NCBI RefSeq assembly: GCF_000153325.1
Contig: NZ_CH724142.1
Location: 771,167 to 835,166 of the forward strand
Origin: Photobacterium sp. SKA34
GTDB taxonomy: Bacteria; Pseudomonadota; Gammaproteobacteria; Enterobacterales; Vibrionaceae
Length of the DNA stretch: 64,000 bases
Reading direction: 5' to 3'
Position numbers and translations under genes: made by a program. Below the pieces are notes generated by a model. The model did no database searches, was not told where the DNA came from, and was given only the letters and a program-made list of their open reading frames with translations. Of this stretch, positions 35,449 to 44,919 are shown piece after piece. Within the stretch, counting starts at the first letter, position 1; the number at the start of each line of letters is the position of its first letter.

Positions 35449-36209
35449 TCAGAATCAAAGATAAAGTTTTTTGCAGCCTCGTCATGTGATCTCAATTCCA
35501 TTGCCATTAATAGTCATAACCCTTTTATAGCTAAAGAATGCAATGAGCCATTCATCAAGAATGAGAATAGAGAGTAACGAAAACAGAGAATCAAGGCGAA
35601 CCAGCGCTACACACAATGTTGCAATTAGGTAACAAAAAATAATTTAGCAATGAAAAAATGAGACCTAAATCACCCCGTGATTTTGTATTACAAAATAATA
35701 AAACATCGGGGATAAATTGCTTCATAAAAGTGATCTATATGGTGTTTTAAAACATAAATTATTAATGAAATCATAACTAAATAGAATGTGAGATAAATTC
35801 TTGAATTGCACAAAATCACATATATTCGTCACTCGAATCGTCAAGCAATGTAAAAATTAGTGATCAACAAGGATGAAAGCTAGGAAGAATAAGTTATAAA
35901 ATGGGAAAAATTAATCAATGTGACTTATAAATTCAGCAATATTTGCAACGTACATCATCATTTTGCAACAAAATGAAACATGTGTTTTACATTGCTTACT
36001 TTTGCCATTAAATTGCACTCATAAACTTTATGAACAAAAGAAGGAAATCAGACACGGTTAATATCAATAACGAATAACAAATTTCTAAATTTTGTTTACA
36101 ACGTTAAATAATTACAAATCAATAATATATATTTGACAATCCTTTTAAAGCAGTCTTCTGATTTTCATTACTGGATAAAGTGAAAGTAGTACAAGGTCAG
36201 GGAGGAAAA
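35449..36209. other. 760-bp AT-rich region upstream of cyoA
   Basis: No gene recognised on either strand. It is presumably the regulatory region of the cyo operon. A TTGACA at 36133-36138 could be a -35 element but no good -10 follows at the right distance. The 3'-most part contains several ATCAAT and GTTAAT words of the kind bound by ArcA or FNR, none convincing alone. Its left part may be scar DNA from loss of the DUF1254 copy. Confidence 0.4.
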
Positions 36210-37097
36210 ATGAAGATAACACGCAGCAGGAAAGTTGGGATAACGATCCTTGCAACATTATCAGTAGCACTTTTAACGTTCATATTTACTAGCAGTAATA
36301 TGGTTCTATTTGATTCAAAAGGCTCGATTGGTCAAGCCCAGTCTTCACTGATCATTACATCAGTACTTTTGATGGCAATAATTATAGTCCCTGTTTTGCT
36401 GATGTCCGTGTATTTCCCTTACAAATACCGCCACAGCAATAAAGATGCTGAGTACAAACCAAACTGGGAGCATTCCACAAAAATCGAAGTGATTGTGTGG
36501 GCAGTTCCTTGCTTAATCATTCTTGCGCTAGGTTGGATCACTTATCAAACCTCATATTCTCTCGACCCGCGTAAAGAGATTGCATCTGAAGAAAAACCGT
36601 TGACTATCCAAGTTGTTGCAATGAACTGGAAGTGGCTATTTATTTATCCTGAACAGCAGATAGCAACAGTTAATGAGATTGCATTACCTGTAAATCGACC
36701 AGTTAGATTCTTAGTTACATCAGACACCACGATGAATTCATTCTTCATCCCACAACTTGGTAGCCAGGTGTACGCAATGGCTGGGATGGAAAATAGACTT
36801 CACCTTATGGCAGAAGAGAAAGGCGTTTACCGTGGTATTTCTGCAAACTACAGCGGCTTTGGTTTTACCAACATGAAGTTTAAAGCACACGCAGTAGACA
36901 ATGCCGACTTTGAACAATGGGTTCAAAAAGTTAAAGCATCCGACAAAGTATTGAACGACAGCAGCTACGCTGTGCTGACAGCCAATGCTAAAGAGCAAAT
37001 TAAAACAGCCCACCCTGTGACTTACTTTGCTTCTGTCGATCCTCTTCGATTCAAAGATATTATTGAAAAACACGCGGGAGTCCAAAATGGCTTATAA
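36210..37097 (+). CDS. cyoA: Cytochrome bo3-type quinol oxidase subunit II CyoA
   Basis: 295 residues: two membrane spans (about 10-30 and 50-75 of the mature order seen) and a periplasmic cupredoxin domain. The sequence [20 protein letters not shown] is typical of CyoA; the copper-binding CxxxC of cytochrome c oxidase subunit II is absent, so this is a quinol oxidase. No lipobox cysteine is seen at the N-terminus, unlike E. coli CyoA. ATG 36210 follows a perfect GGAGG at 6 bases; GTG 36180 is in frame but less likely. It overlaps cyoB by 11 bases. Confidence 0.93.
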   Translation: MKITRSRKVGITILATLSVALLTFIFTSSNMVLFDSKGSIGQAQSSLIITSVLLMAIIIVPVLLMSVYFPYKYRHSNKDAEYKPNWEHSTKIEVIVWAVPCLIILALGWITYQTSYSLDPRKEIASEEKPLTIQVVAMNWKWLFIYPEQQIATVNEIALPVNRPVRFLVTSDTTMNSFFIPQLGSQVYAMAGMENRLHLMAEEKGVYRGISANYSGFGFTNMKFKAHAVDNADFEQWVQKVKASDKVLNDSSYAVLTANAKEQIKTAHPVTYFASVDPLRFKDIIEKHAGVQNGL

Positions 37098-39177
37098 AGG
37101 CGATGTCTACGCCGATCCGGATCCTATCTTCGGCAAACTAAATTGGGATGTGATTCCATTTACAGACCCAGTCATATTACCTGTTATGCTAGGTGCCCTT
37201 CTTGGTGGATTAGCACTTGTAGCTGCAATTACTTACTACGGTAAGTGGAAGCATTTGTGGGAACAATGGTTTACTTCCGTCGACCATAAGAAAATCGGCA
37301 TCATGTACATCATTGTCGCGGCAGTGATGCTTTTCCGTGGTTTTGCTGACGCCTTCATGATGCGAACTCAACAAGCTGCAGCAACCATCAATGGGACTGG
37401 TTATCTCCCCCCAGAGCACTACGACCAAATTTTCAGTGCCCATGGTGTAATCATGATTTTCTTCGTTGCCATGCCATTCGTGGTAGGTCTGATGAACATC
37501 ATCGTTCCACTGCAAATTGGTGCACGTGACGTAGCCTTCCCATTCTTAAACTCTTTGAGCTTCTGGCTCTTTGTAGTTGGTGCAATTCTGATTAACATGT
37601 CACTGTTTATCGGTGAGTTTGCTTCAACAGGTTGGCTTGCTTACCCGCCACTATCAGGTATGGAATACAGTCCTTGGGTGGGTGTCGACTACTGGCTTTG
37701 GGCGCTACAGATCTCTGGTATCGGTACCCTACTGACCGGTGTTAACTTCGTTGTGACCATCATTCGCATGCGCGCACCAGGTATGAAACTGATGCAAATG
37801 CCTGTGTTTACATGGACATCGCTATGTGCAAACGCACTGATTGTTCTGGCTTTCCCGATTCTGACAGTAACGTTAACGCTATTAACACTTGACCGTTACA
37901 TTGGCACCCATTTCTTCACAACAGATATGGGCGGTAACGTAATGATGTACGTTAACCTTATCTGGGCATGGGGTCACCCTGAAGTATACATTCTGATTTT
38001 ACCTGCTTTTGGTATATTCTCAGAAATCACAGCGACATTCTCACGTAAGCGTCTATTCGGCTATGTATCACTTGTGTGGGCAACAGCCGTTATCATGATT
38101 CTGTCATTCGTTGTATGGCTACACCACTTCTTCACCATGGGTGCAGGTGCAAGTGTTAACGCTTTCTTTGGTATTGCTACGATGATTATCTCTATTCCAA
38201 CTGGGGTTAAGATATTCAACTGGCTATTTACTATGTACAAAGGCCGCGTTGAGTTTTCAGCGAGCATGTGGTGGACAATTGCATTCCTAATTACCTTTAC
38301 AATTGGTGGTATGACGGGTGTTATGCTTGCAGTTCCAGCAGCAAACTTCGTACTTCACAACAGCTTATTCGTTATCGCTCACTTCCATAACGTGATTATC
38401 GGTGGTGCGCTATTCGGTTACTTTGCAGGTTTCACTTACTGGTTCCCTAAAGCTACGGGTTTCAAGCTAGACGAAAAACTAGGCAAACTTTCTTGTGTTC
38501 TTTGGACTGTCGGGTTCTTCGTAACCTTCATGCCAATTTACGTTCTTGGTTTCAGTGGTATGACACGTCGTCTGAATGTTGCAGATAACCCTGAGTGGGC
38601 ACCACTACTTTGGATCTCTGCATTTGGCGTATTTATCATTGCATCGGGTATTGCGACTCAATTCTACCAAGTTTACGTAAGTATTCGTGACCGTAAGAAG
38701 AACCTTGATCTTACCGGTGACCCTTGGGATGGACGTACGCTTGAGTGGGCAACATCTTCGCCACCAGCGTTCTACAACTTCGCGACGCTACCTAAAATTC
38801 ACGACCGTGATGAGCACCACTATGCGAAAGAGAACGGATTAGCGTACAAAGCACCTGAACGTTACAAGCGCATTCATATGCCTAAGAATACGTGGGCAGG
38901 TGTTGTGATCAGCGCATTTGCATTAACACTCGGTTTCGCTTTTATATGGCATATCTGGTGGATGGTAATCGCTAGCGGTGTTGGTATTTTGGCCTCATGG
39001 ATTGCATACAGTTTTGAGCGCAACAAAGACTACTACGTTGAAGTTGCTGAAGTTGAAGCAATTGAGCGTGCACATCTAGCACGTGTTTATGGCGAACAAG
39101 GTTCGACTAGCGAAGAAAATAAAGACGAAGATCAGGATGAAGATGATTCGTCTGACCTAAAACCTGTTACGGCATAG
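37087..39177 (+). CDS. cyoB: Cytochrome bo3-type quinol oxidase subunit I CyoB
   Basis: Catalytic subunit holding low-spin heme, high-spin heme and CuB; reduces O2 to water and pumps protons. 696 residues with about fifteen spans. Seen: [10 protein letters not shown] and [14 protein letters not shown] with the histidine-tyrosine pair, the WLHHFFTMG copper histidines, and [17 protein letters not shown] for the hemes. It follows E. coli CyoB throughout, with an extra N-terminal dozen residues and an acidic tail ([15 protein letters not shown]). ATG 37087 lies inside the end of cyoA after GGGAG. Confidence 0.97.
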   Translation: MAYKGDVYADPDPIFGKLNWDVIPFTDPVILPVMLGALLGGLALVAAITYYGKWKHLWEQWFTSVDHKKIGIMYIIVAAVMLFRGFADAFMMRTQQAAATINGTGYLPPEHYDQIFSAHGVIMIFFVAMPFVVGLMNIIVPLQIGARDVAFPFLNSLSFWLFVVGAILINMSLFIGEFASTGWLAYPPLSGMEYSPWVGVDYWLWALQISGIGTLLTGVNFVVTIIRMRAPGMKLMQMPVFTWTSLCANALIVLAFPILTVTLTLLTLDRYIGTHFFTTDMGGNVMMYVNLIWAWGHPEVYILILPAFGIFSEITATFSRKRLFGYVSLVWATAVIMILSFVVWLHHFFTMGAGASVNAFFGIATMIISIPTGVKIFNWLFTMYKGRVEFSASMWWTIAFLITFTIGGMTGVMLAVPAANFVLHNSLFVIAHFHNVIIGGALFGYFAGFTYWFPKATGFKLDEKLGKLSCVLWTVGFFVTFMPIYVLGFSGMTRRLNVADNPEWAPLLWISAFGVFIIASGIATQFYQVYVSIRDRKKNLDLTGDPWDGRTLEWATSSPPAFYNFATLPKIHDRDEHHYAKENGLAYKAPERYKRIHMPKNTWAGVVISAFALTLGFAFIWHIWWMVIASGVGILASWIAYSFERNKDYYVEVAEVEAIERAHLARVYGEQGSTSEENKDEDQDEDDSSDLKPVTA

Positions 39178-39192
39178 GGACTGACAGCAATT

Positions 39193-39837
39193 ATGACTAC
39201 AGAAGTTAAACATACATTTGAACCAAACGTCGCTGTTCAGTCACATGACGGTCATGATCACGATGATCATGACCATCATGATTACGCAGGCGATACGATC
39301 TTTGGTTTCTGGATTTATATCCTTAGTGACTGTTTATTATTCGGTACGCTTTTCGCAGTGTTTGCCGTTTTCTCAAACAGCTTTGCTGGACAAATTGAGC
39401 CAACTGAACTGTTCAATTTAACTTTCGTTGCTGGTGAAACTGCCCTACTTCTCCTAAGTAGTTTCACTTTTGGCATGGCGATGCTTAAGGCGAACAATGA
39501 AAACATGAAGGGCATGCTCAAATGGTTGGGCATTACCTTTGCACTCGGTCTGTCTTTCTTAGTAATGGAGCTTTATGAGTTCTGGCATTTCAGTAATGAA
39601 GGTGCCACTTTCCACAGCAGTGCATACTGGTCATCTTTCTATGCACTTGTTGCAACGCACGGACTTCACGTATTTGCTGGCCTGATTTGGATGACTGTTC
39701 TATTCGTCCATTTCAAGCGTGATGGTTTTTCTGAAGATAATAAAACTCGTCTAGCTTGTCTGAGCTTATTCTGGCACTTCCTAGATGTTATTTGGATCTG
39801 TGTATTCAGCGTTGTTTACTTGATGGGGGTATTGTAA
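39193..39837 (+). CDS. cyoC: Cytochrome bo3-type quinol oxidase subunit III CyoC
   Basis: 214 residues, five spans after a charged N-terminus. The start is unusually rich in histidine and aspartate (SHDGHDHDDHDHHDYAG); E. coli CyoC has a milder version, and it may bind metal. The core begins TIFGFWIYILSDCLLFGTLF as in the family. It lies 15 bases after cyoB and its TAA overlaps the cyoD ATG by one base (TAATG). Confidence 0.95.
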   Translation: MTTEVKHTFEPNVAVQSHDGHDHDDHDHHDYAGDTIFGFWIYILSDCLLFGTLFAVFAVFSNSFAGQIEPTELFNLTFVAGETALLLLSSFTFGMAMLKANNENMKGMLKWLGITFALGLSFLVMELYEFWHFSNEGATFHSSAYWSSFYALVATHGLHVFAGLIWMTVLFVHFKRDGFSEDNKTRLACLSLFWHFLDVIWICVFSVVYLMGVL

Positions 39838-40175
39838 TGGCTAATTCATCTGAGCACGGCCAAGGTGGACAGGCTCACGGTAGCGTAAAAGAGTATTTAA
39901 ATGGCTTGATTCTATCCATCATTCTAACTGTAGTGCCTTTTGCTATGGTGATGGCTGGAATCGGCTCTAAGCCGCTAATTATCGGCGTAATCATGGTTTT
40001 CGCAGTCGCGCAAATTTTTGTTCAACTTGTTTACTTTTTACATATGAATGCCTCATCAAAGCAGATGTGGAATACCTCTTCCGCCGTTTTTGTTGTGGTA
40101 ATTGTCGCAATTATCCTCATTGGTTCGTTGTGGATTATGGAACACCTAAATCACAACATGCTGATGGGTCACTAA
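39837..40175 (+). CDS. cyoD: Cytochrome bo3-type quinol oxidase subunit IV CyoD
   Basis: 112 residues with three membrane spans; assembles with subunits I-III. It has the family stretch GSVKEYLNGLILSIILTVVPF and a histidine-containing third span region (VYFLHMN). The ATG at 39837 overlaps the cyoC stop, giving coupled translation. cyoE follows 12 bases later. Confidence 0.94.
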   Translation: MANSSEHGQGGQAHGSVKEYLNGLILSIILTVVPFAMVMAGIGSKPLIIGVIMVFAVAQIFVQLVYFLHMNASSKQMWNTSSAVFVVVIVAIILIGSLWIMEHLNHNMLMGH

Positions 40176-40187
40176 TAGGGTTTCAGG

Positions 40188-41105
40188 ATGTATAGACCTT
40201 ATCTAAAAATCACCAAACCCGGTATTATCGGCGGCAACTTAGTTGCCGCCATCGGTGGTGTGCTTCTCGCTTCTCAAGGCAATATCGATTGGCTATTACT
40301 CCTTGCTGTGTGTATGGGTACTAGCCTAATCGTTGCATCAGGCTGCGTTTTCAACAACGTGATCGATAAAGATATCGATCGCTTAATGAAACGTACCTGC
40401 GAAAGAGAACTCGTTAAAAATGTTATACCTGTATCTCACGCACTTATCTGGGCCACGGTATTAGGTTTGTCTGGCTTCTACCTACTTAGCCAATTTACAA
40501 CAACGATTGCATTGCAATTTGGTGTGCTTGGATTCGTTGTCTATGTCGGTTTATATAGTCTTTACTACAAGCGTAAATCCGTTTACGGCACACTGATAGG
40601 CGGACTTTCTGGTGCATGTCCTCCGGTTATCGGTTATTGCGCAGTAACAGGTCACTTTGATGCTGGCGCTGCGATCTTATTCATTACTTTCTGTATCTGG
40701 CAGCTTCCTCATTCCTATGCCATTGCTATTTACCGATTTGATGATTACAAAGCAGCATCCATTCCAGTTCTACCTGTAGAAGTGGGAATAGCACGTGCTC
40801 GTTTACACATCATTGCTTACATCATTGCGTTTGCTGTTGCTGCTTTAGCACTTAACTACCTAGGTTATGCGGGTAGCTGGTATGCACTAGGTGTTGGTTT
40901 AGTCAGTCTTCACTGGTTGTATATTGCCAAAGTGGGCTACCAAAAAGTGCCAGATGCGCAATGGGGCAAACAAATGTTACTTTGCTCAATCGCTAACATC
41001 ATGGTGTTTTGTTTACTTATTTCTCTCGACTTTTCGGCGGGAGACCTATCAAAAAATTATCAAGCTAGTAATACAGTAGTTTCTACTCTGCTGGAGCGAA
41101 GTTAA
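40188..41105 (+). CDS. cyoE: Protoheme IX farnesyltransferase (heme O synthase) CyoE
   Basis: Adds a farnesyl chain to heme b, forming the heme O used by the bo3 oxidase. 305 residues with about nine spans, UbiA fold. The prenyl-diphosphate/Mg motifs are NNVIDKDIDRLMKRT and YRFDDYKAASIPVLP. It is the fifth gene of the operon and its stop overlaps the start of the SCO gene (TAATG). Length and motifs match CyoE. Confidence 0.95.
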   Translation: MYRPYLKITKPGIIGGNLVAAIGGVLLASQGNIDWLLLLAVCMGTSLIVASGCVFNNVIDKDIDRLMKRTCERELVKNVIPVSHALIWATVLGLSGFYLLSQFTTTIALQFGVLGFVVYVGLYSLYYKRKSVYGTLIGGLSGACPPVIGYCAVTGHFDAGAAILFITFCIWQLPHSYAIAIYRFDDYKAASIPVLPVEVGIARARLHIIAYIIAFAVAALALNYLGYAGSWYALGVGLVSLHWLYIAKVGYQKVPDAQWGKQMLLCSIANIMVFCLLISLDFSAGDLSKNYQASNTVVSTLLERS

Positions 41106-41725
41106 TGACGAAAAACCCTGTAAAAATTGTGCTCCTTCTTGGAGCACTTGCCCTCACTGGCATTTTCGCGCTTTACATAAATAACAGCACAACCCCGATT
41201 GGAGAAAAACAAAAAGCGCTTAAAGATCTTGGCGGTGAATTTCAACTAAATAGCCTTGATGGCACCGTCAGCCTTGACCAATTTAAAGGTCAAACTGTCG
41301 TTCTTTATTTTGGATTCTTAAACTGCGCTGAAGTCTGCCCTTCTTCTATGGGCGTAATGTCGACAGCTTTTTCAATGTTACCACCTGAAGAATATGCAAA
41401 CGTACAAGGTATTTTTATTAGTGTTGATCCTGGTCGAGATAACCTTGACTCTCTTGACAAGTTTGCTAAGCATTTTGATAAACGCATCAAAGGTTTAACA
41501 GGGACAAAACAAGAAATAGACGCCTTAACAGAACAGTATGGTGTTTACTTTGATTTAGTTGATATGGAATCTTCTGAACTTAGCTACACCGTAGACCACG
41601 CTTCTCGTTTCTATATTATTAATCCAGAAGGAAAGTTGGTTGATGCAATGAGCCATACAACAACACCTATTGAGCTAGCTGCAGGTATTGACCGTGCTCA
41701 TAGCAACACCCTTGCTAATAACTAA
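41105..41725 (+). CDS. SCO1/SenC-family copper chaperone
   Basis: 206-residue periplasmic protein held by one N-terminal span (IVLLLGALALTGIFALYI), thioredoxin fold. The copper ligands are visible: CAEVCP (CxxxC, about residue 78-82) and the later histidine in DHASRFYIINPEG. SCO proteins help insert copper into terminal oxidases, classically CuA of subunit II. Subunit II here has no CuA site, so this protein probably serves CuB of CyoB or acts in redox upkeep. Translation is coupled to cyoE. Confidence 0.9.
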   Translation: MTKNPVKIVLLLGALALTGIFALYINNSTTPIGEKQKALKDLGGEFQLNSLDGTVSLDQFKGQTVVLYFGFLNCAEVCPSSMGVMSTAFSMLPPEEYANVQGIFISVDPGRDNLDSLDKFAKHFDKRIKGLTGTKQEIDALTEQYGVYFDLVDMESSELSYTVDHASRFYIINPEGKLVDAMSHTTTPIELAAGIDRAHSNTLANN

Positions 41726-41742
41726 AATTTATAGGGAATTTT

Positions 41743-42255
41743 ATGAAAAAGACCGTATTATCAATTGCATTAGTACTAGCTGCATTCCAAGCTTCTGCTA
41801 ATGACCACATTACACACGATCACAGTGGCCATGATGCAACTGCCGCTGACACGAAAACATACCATGAAGTACAAAACATTAATGACGTACTGACGATTGA
41901 AAATGCTCGTGCTAAAGCAACCATTCCCGGGGTAAAGGTTAGCGCTGGTTATATGAAGATCACCAACGATACCGATAAGCCTATTCGTCTTGTAGAGGCA
42001 AAATCATCTATAGCAAAACACACAGAGATCCACCGTATGTTTATGCGTGATAGTCAGATGGCAATGCGTAAAGTTGATTCCCTTGAGATCCCTGCAAATG
42101 GTTCTGTTGAACTAAAGCCAAAAGATTACCACCTAATGTTTATGGGTGTTAAAGAAGCATTTGAGCCGGGACAAGAAATCAAAGTGACTTTAGTTGCCGA
42201 CAACGGTGAAAGTTTTGACGTGCAACTCACTGTTATGCCGATGACCAAGTATTGA
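41743..42255 (+). CDS. PCu(A)C-type periplasmic copper chaperone
   Basis: 170 residues with a cleavable signal (TVLSIALVLAAFQASA), a His-rich mature N-terminus (HITHDHSGHD) and the PCuAC domain. The Cu(I) motif H-x-M ... M ... H-x-M appears as HTEIHRMFM, MAMRKV and YHLMFMG. It delivers copper to oxidase assembly, often together with SCO. It lies 17 bases after the SCO gene; the following gene's frame almost abuts it. The pairing with SCO is normal, the setting in a quinol-oxidase operon is not. Confidence 0.88.
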   Translation: MKKTVLSIALVLAAFQASANDHITHDHSGHDATAADTKTYHEVQNINDVLTIENARAKATIPGVKVSAGYMKITNDTDKPIRLVEAKSSIAKHTEIHRMFMRDSQMAMRKVDSLEIPANGSVELKPKDYHLMFMGVKEAFEPGQEIKVTLVADNGESFDVQLTVMPMTKY

Positions 42256-42269
42256 TTCGGGGTATAAAT

Positions 42270-42767
42270 ATGAAGTTATTTGCTTGTGTGCTAGGTTCGC
42301 TGATCGCTTTACCAAGCTTGTTTAATATCGCTCAAGCGAAAACATCAATGGACAGTATTCTTGAGAGCCAAGCTATCCCCTGCTCTTCTGAACTAAGGGA
42401 TTTGGCAACAGCCACGTTAAAAGAGAATCCTCATAGAATGCTGCCTTACGTGAGTAAGTCTGATGATGTGCATCTTTTCAATGCACTGGCTGTAACCACC
42501 TATCGTGATCGTCAAAGCCATGTAACTTTTCATGGTGTGAAAAATATCGAAGGTGGATGTGATACTTCAGTTACTGAAAGCTATATTTTGCAAACTTCTT
42601 GTGCTGACGCTCGCCATGAAGCTTTTAGCAAATGGGATTTCGAAGGAAAACTGAATGAACATACTTATGTGCTAAAGAGTAAAAAAATCAAAGGTAAAGA
42701 AGCGTTTCTTACAGAGCAGTTCTCGAACTTTTGCTTAGTAACGACACGTCAAGTGATTAGTAACTAA
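42270..42767 (+). CDS. Exported protein of unknown function ending the cyo operon
   Basis: 165 residues with a Sec signal peptide (LFACVLGSLIALPSLFNIAQA). The mature part has five cysteines and no motif I know; CSSEL, GGCDTS, TSCADAR and NFCLVTT suggest disulphides or metal sites. ATG 42270 follows CGGGGT; the gene begins 14 bases after the PCuAC stop, and a terminator closes the unit, so it is co-transcribed with the oxidase. A role in oxidase assembly or copper handling is a guess from position. Confidence 0.75.
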   Translation: MKLFACVLGSLIALPSLFNIAQAKTSMDSILESQAIPCSSELRDLATATLKENPHRMLPYVSKSDDVHLFNALAVTTYRDRQSHVTFHGVKNIEGGCDTSVTESYILQTSCADARHEAFSKWDFEGKLNEHTYVLKSKKIKGKEAFLTEQFSNFCLVTTRQVISN

Positions 42768-42788
42768 CCATAAACATAATCAATATCA

Positions 42789-42828
42789 ATGCCCTATTTC
42801 TTGATTTATCAAGTACAGGGCATTTTTT
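42789..42828 (+). terminator. Terminator of the cyo operon
   Basis: ATGCCCT (42789-42795) and AGGGCAT (42817-42823) enclose an inner CTTGAT/ATCAAG stem; T6 follows. Lies 22 bases after the last gene. Confidence 0.85.
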
Positions 42829-42854
42829 ATTCGTCACGCAACTAAGTATTAACG

Positions 42855-43220
42855 TTAGCCGTTATACCCTTTATTAGAGGTCAGTTTCGCTAAACCTTTC
42901 ACCACGCGGAATATAGACCAAATCCAGACTGCAATAGCGAAGAAATAGCCTACAACAACTAATGTTAGTACGCCGCAAATAATAGATAAGCCTAACCCCC
43001 ACCAGAACGTTGTTGTAATATTGCTGTAGTGATCGGCAAAGATAGTCCCTTTTGCATCACTCTTTTTCACCATTGCCCAAACTGCACCAACGAACCAGAA
43101 AATCCCAGTAAATAAGCCAAGAATCATCAAGCCATAGGCAATTAATGCGTTTGTTTTTGCGGCTTCATCTTTTGCTGTCATGGTTGGATTAACCACCACC
43201 TCTTCTTGCATCTCTGACAT
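42855..43220 (-). CDS. Small membrane protein, DUF4870-like
   Basis: 121 residues: a soluble N-terminus of about 20, then three predicted spans (ALIAYGLMILGLFTGIFWFVGAV as the first region, WWGLGLSIICGVLTLVVVGYFFAIAVW later) and a basic tail with VVKGLAKL. Pattern and the DHYSNITTTFWWGL motif fit the DUF4870/Tic20-like small membrane proteins; no function is known. It converges with the cyo operon terminator. AGGAGTATTAC-type ribosome site precedes the ATG. Confidence 0.8.
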   Translation of the reverse strand: MSEMQEEVVVNPTMTAKDEAAKTNALIAYGLMILGLFTGIFWFVGAVWAMVKKSDAKGTIFADHYSNITTTFWWGLGLSIICGVLTLVVVGYFFAIAVWIWSIFRVVKGLAKLTSNKGYNG

Positions 43221-43644
43221 GTAATACTCCTAAATTTTTCAGTTATTCATCCGATCAAATAATGATGAAAATACTATATAGGTCTATTTTTACTCGCAAC
43301 GTAATACCTTGGAATGAAACAAGATACACAATGTTATTCGACGAATATCTAAATTCATCATTTATAAACATTCAATATCCATCTTCATGGCGGTTTCATT
43401 TAACAATAATCAGCAAAATGCATTTAAGAATAAGACACTAAAGCTCATTGCTACGCAGCTTAGCAGCATCAAATTAATAAAAAACCGATCGATTGTTTGG
43501 TTTTTTATTGAAGCTAGAGTTAACTTATTTATGGATAGTTTCGTGTTATATGGATCGCTAAATTAGTATATAACGGATTACTTGAGGTATAGCAAAGCTT
43601 CTACTGTAGCGGCCAAATTTACTTAGCCACTACACATTACGATG
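43221..43644. other. 424-bp region with an orphan terminator
   Basis: No protein gene recognised. A terminator-like hairpin stands at 43479-43506 on the plus strand with no gene ending before it. GCTA-N7-TAGC at 43450-43464 forms a small stem just upstream. An unrecognised small RNA ending here is possible. Towards the right end an imperfect stem (about 43605-43635) follows the nitronate monooxygenase gene on the minus strand. Confidence 0.4.
43479..43506 (+). terminator. Orphan terminator-like hairpin
   Basis: AAAAAACC (43479-43486) pairs with GGTTTTTT (43499-43506), with a weak inner stem, then ATT. It would act on either strand. Confidence 0.5.
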
Positions 43645-44676
43645 CTAACTGGTTAACGTTTTCATTAAATCCGATGCAGAGACTTCTTCACATGCATTCC
43701 TGTTTGTACCAGACCATAAGGGGGTAAAATCACAAGACAATTGTGATTCAGCCTTTGCTCTTAGTGGTGCCATCGCTATTGAAGCATATGGGAATTTCGG
43801 AGCTTCTTTTGAAATATAATCGAGTTCGATCATTACTTTGTTGCGTATTCCTCTTGCTGGTCGACCAGAGAATACGTTAGTGATTGCGGTAATTTGTTTG
43901 TTAGATTTGAGCGAAGCCCTATGTACTTTAGTCGTCTTAACTTCATTGCAAAGCAAAAAGGCTGTACCTACTTGAACACCACTACTTCCAAGTTCAACTA
44001 ACTTTCGTATGTCATCCTTAGACCCAATACCTCCTGCGGCAACAATAGGTACAGATACATGTGATTGCAAAGCAAGTAACAGTTCTACTGTAGGCATTTG
44101 ACTATTCAAGTCATTGGTTAAAAACATTGCTCTATGACCGCCAGCTTCTACACCTTGTGCAATGATGATATCTGCACCATGCTTCTCTAACCAGATCGCC
44201 TCTTCTAGCGTAGTAGCAGACGAAAGTATCACAGTACCCCAAGACTTGATTCGTTCGATAAGTTCCTGTGAGGGCAAGCCGAAATGAAAACTTAGAACTG
44301 GTGGTTTAAATGGCTCTATACAATCAGCCATTTTGGAATCAAAAGGGTAACGCAAACCCTGTAAACCATTAGGACTTTCAACTTCTAAGTCCCTGTAGTA
44401 GCCCTGTAATAGCGATTGCCAATTTTTTAGTGAATCTTGATCTATTGGCTCCATTTCGTGGCAAAAAAAGTTTAGGTTATAACGTTTATCACTATGTGCT
44501 TTAAATTGCTCAATTTCTTCCACTACTTTCTCAGGAGTTAGCATTCCACATGGAATAGAACCGAGTCCACCAGCTTCGGAAACTGCGACAGCTAACTCCC
44601 AGTTTTGTACACCTGCCATTGGCGCTTGAATGATGTTTAGCTTAGTTCCGAGTAACTGGTTTAACTTAGAGGTCAT
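43645..44676 (-). CDS. Nitronate monooxygenase family flavoprotein
   Basis: 343 residues, FMN TIM-barrel of the 2-nitropropane dioxygenase type, oxidising alkyl nitronates such as propionate-3-nitronate to carbonyl compounds and nitrite. Class I marks: IQAPMAGV near the start, AQGVEAGGHRA (catalytic His region), VPIVAAGGIGSKDDI and GVQVGTAFLLCNE for the flavin phosphate. It is divergent from a LysR gene 243 bases away, which may regulate it. The related enoyl-reductase FabK is an alternative but the AGGHR motif favours nitronate oxidation. Confidence 0.85.
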   Translation of the reverse strand: MTSKLNQLLGTKLNIIQAPMAGVQNWELAVAVSEAGGLGSIPCGMLTPEKVVEEIEQFKAHSDKRYNLNFFCHEMEPIDQDSLKNWQSLLQGYYRDLEVESPNGLQGLRYPFDSKMADCIEPFKPPVLSFHFGLPSQELIERIKSWGTVILSSATTLEEAIWLEKHGADIIIAQGVEAGGHRAMFLTNDLNSQMPTVELLLALQSHVSVPIVAAGGIGSKDDIRKLVELGSSGVQVGTAFLLCNEVKTTKVHRASLKSNKQITAITNVFSGRPARGIRNKVMIELDYISKEAPKFPYASIAMAPLRAKAESQLSCDFTPLWSGTNRNACEEVSASDLMKTLTS

Positions 44677-44919
44677 TATTGATCCTTGCTTTCCAATATG
44701 AGCTTAGTAGCATCAATGTTAACAGTTGCAAACGAAAAGTTTAACAATATGTGAACTAAGCTACTTTGAACGGCCAACCATTAGTAATCGTGATAGGAGT
44801 ATGTGAGGACTCTAGCAAACTTCGGGGCAATCATGAGTTAGCGGCAACGAGTAAGCATCTCGCCTCTTCTCCTATAATCACGTATGATTAATTCCTCTTT
44901 TTCATCAATGGAATGAACT

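Noticed and set aside
43331..43441. 36-codon plus-strand frame starting at an ATG in the 43.2-43.6 kb gap
   Set aside because: No ribosome-binding site, no homology recognised, composition like random AT-rich DNA.
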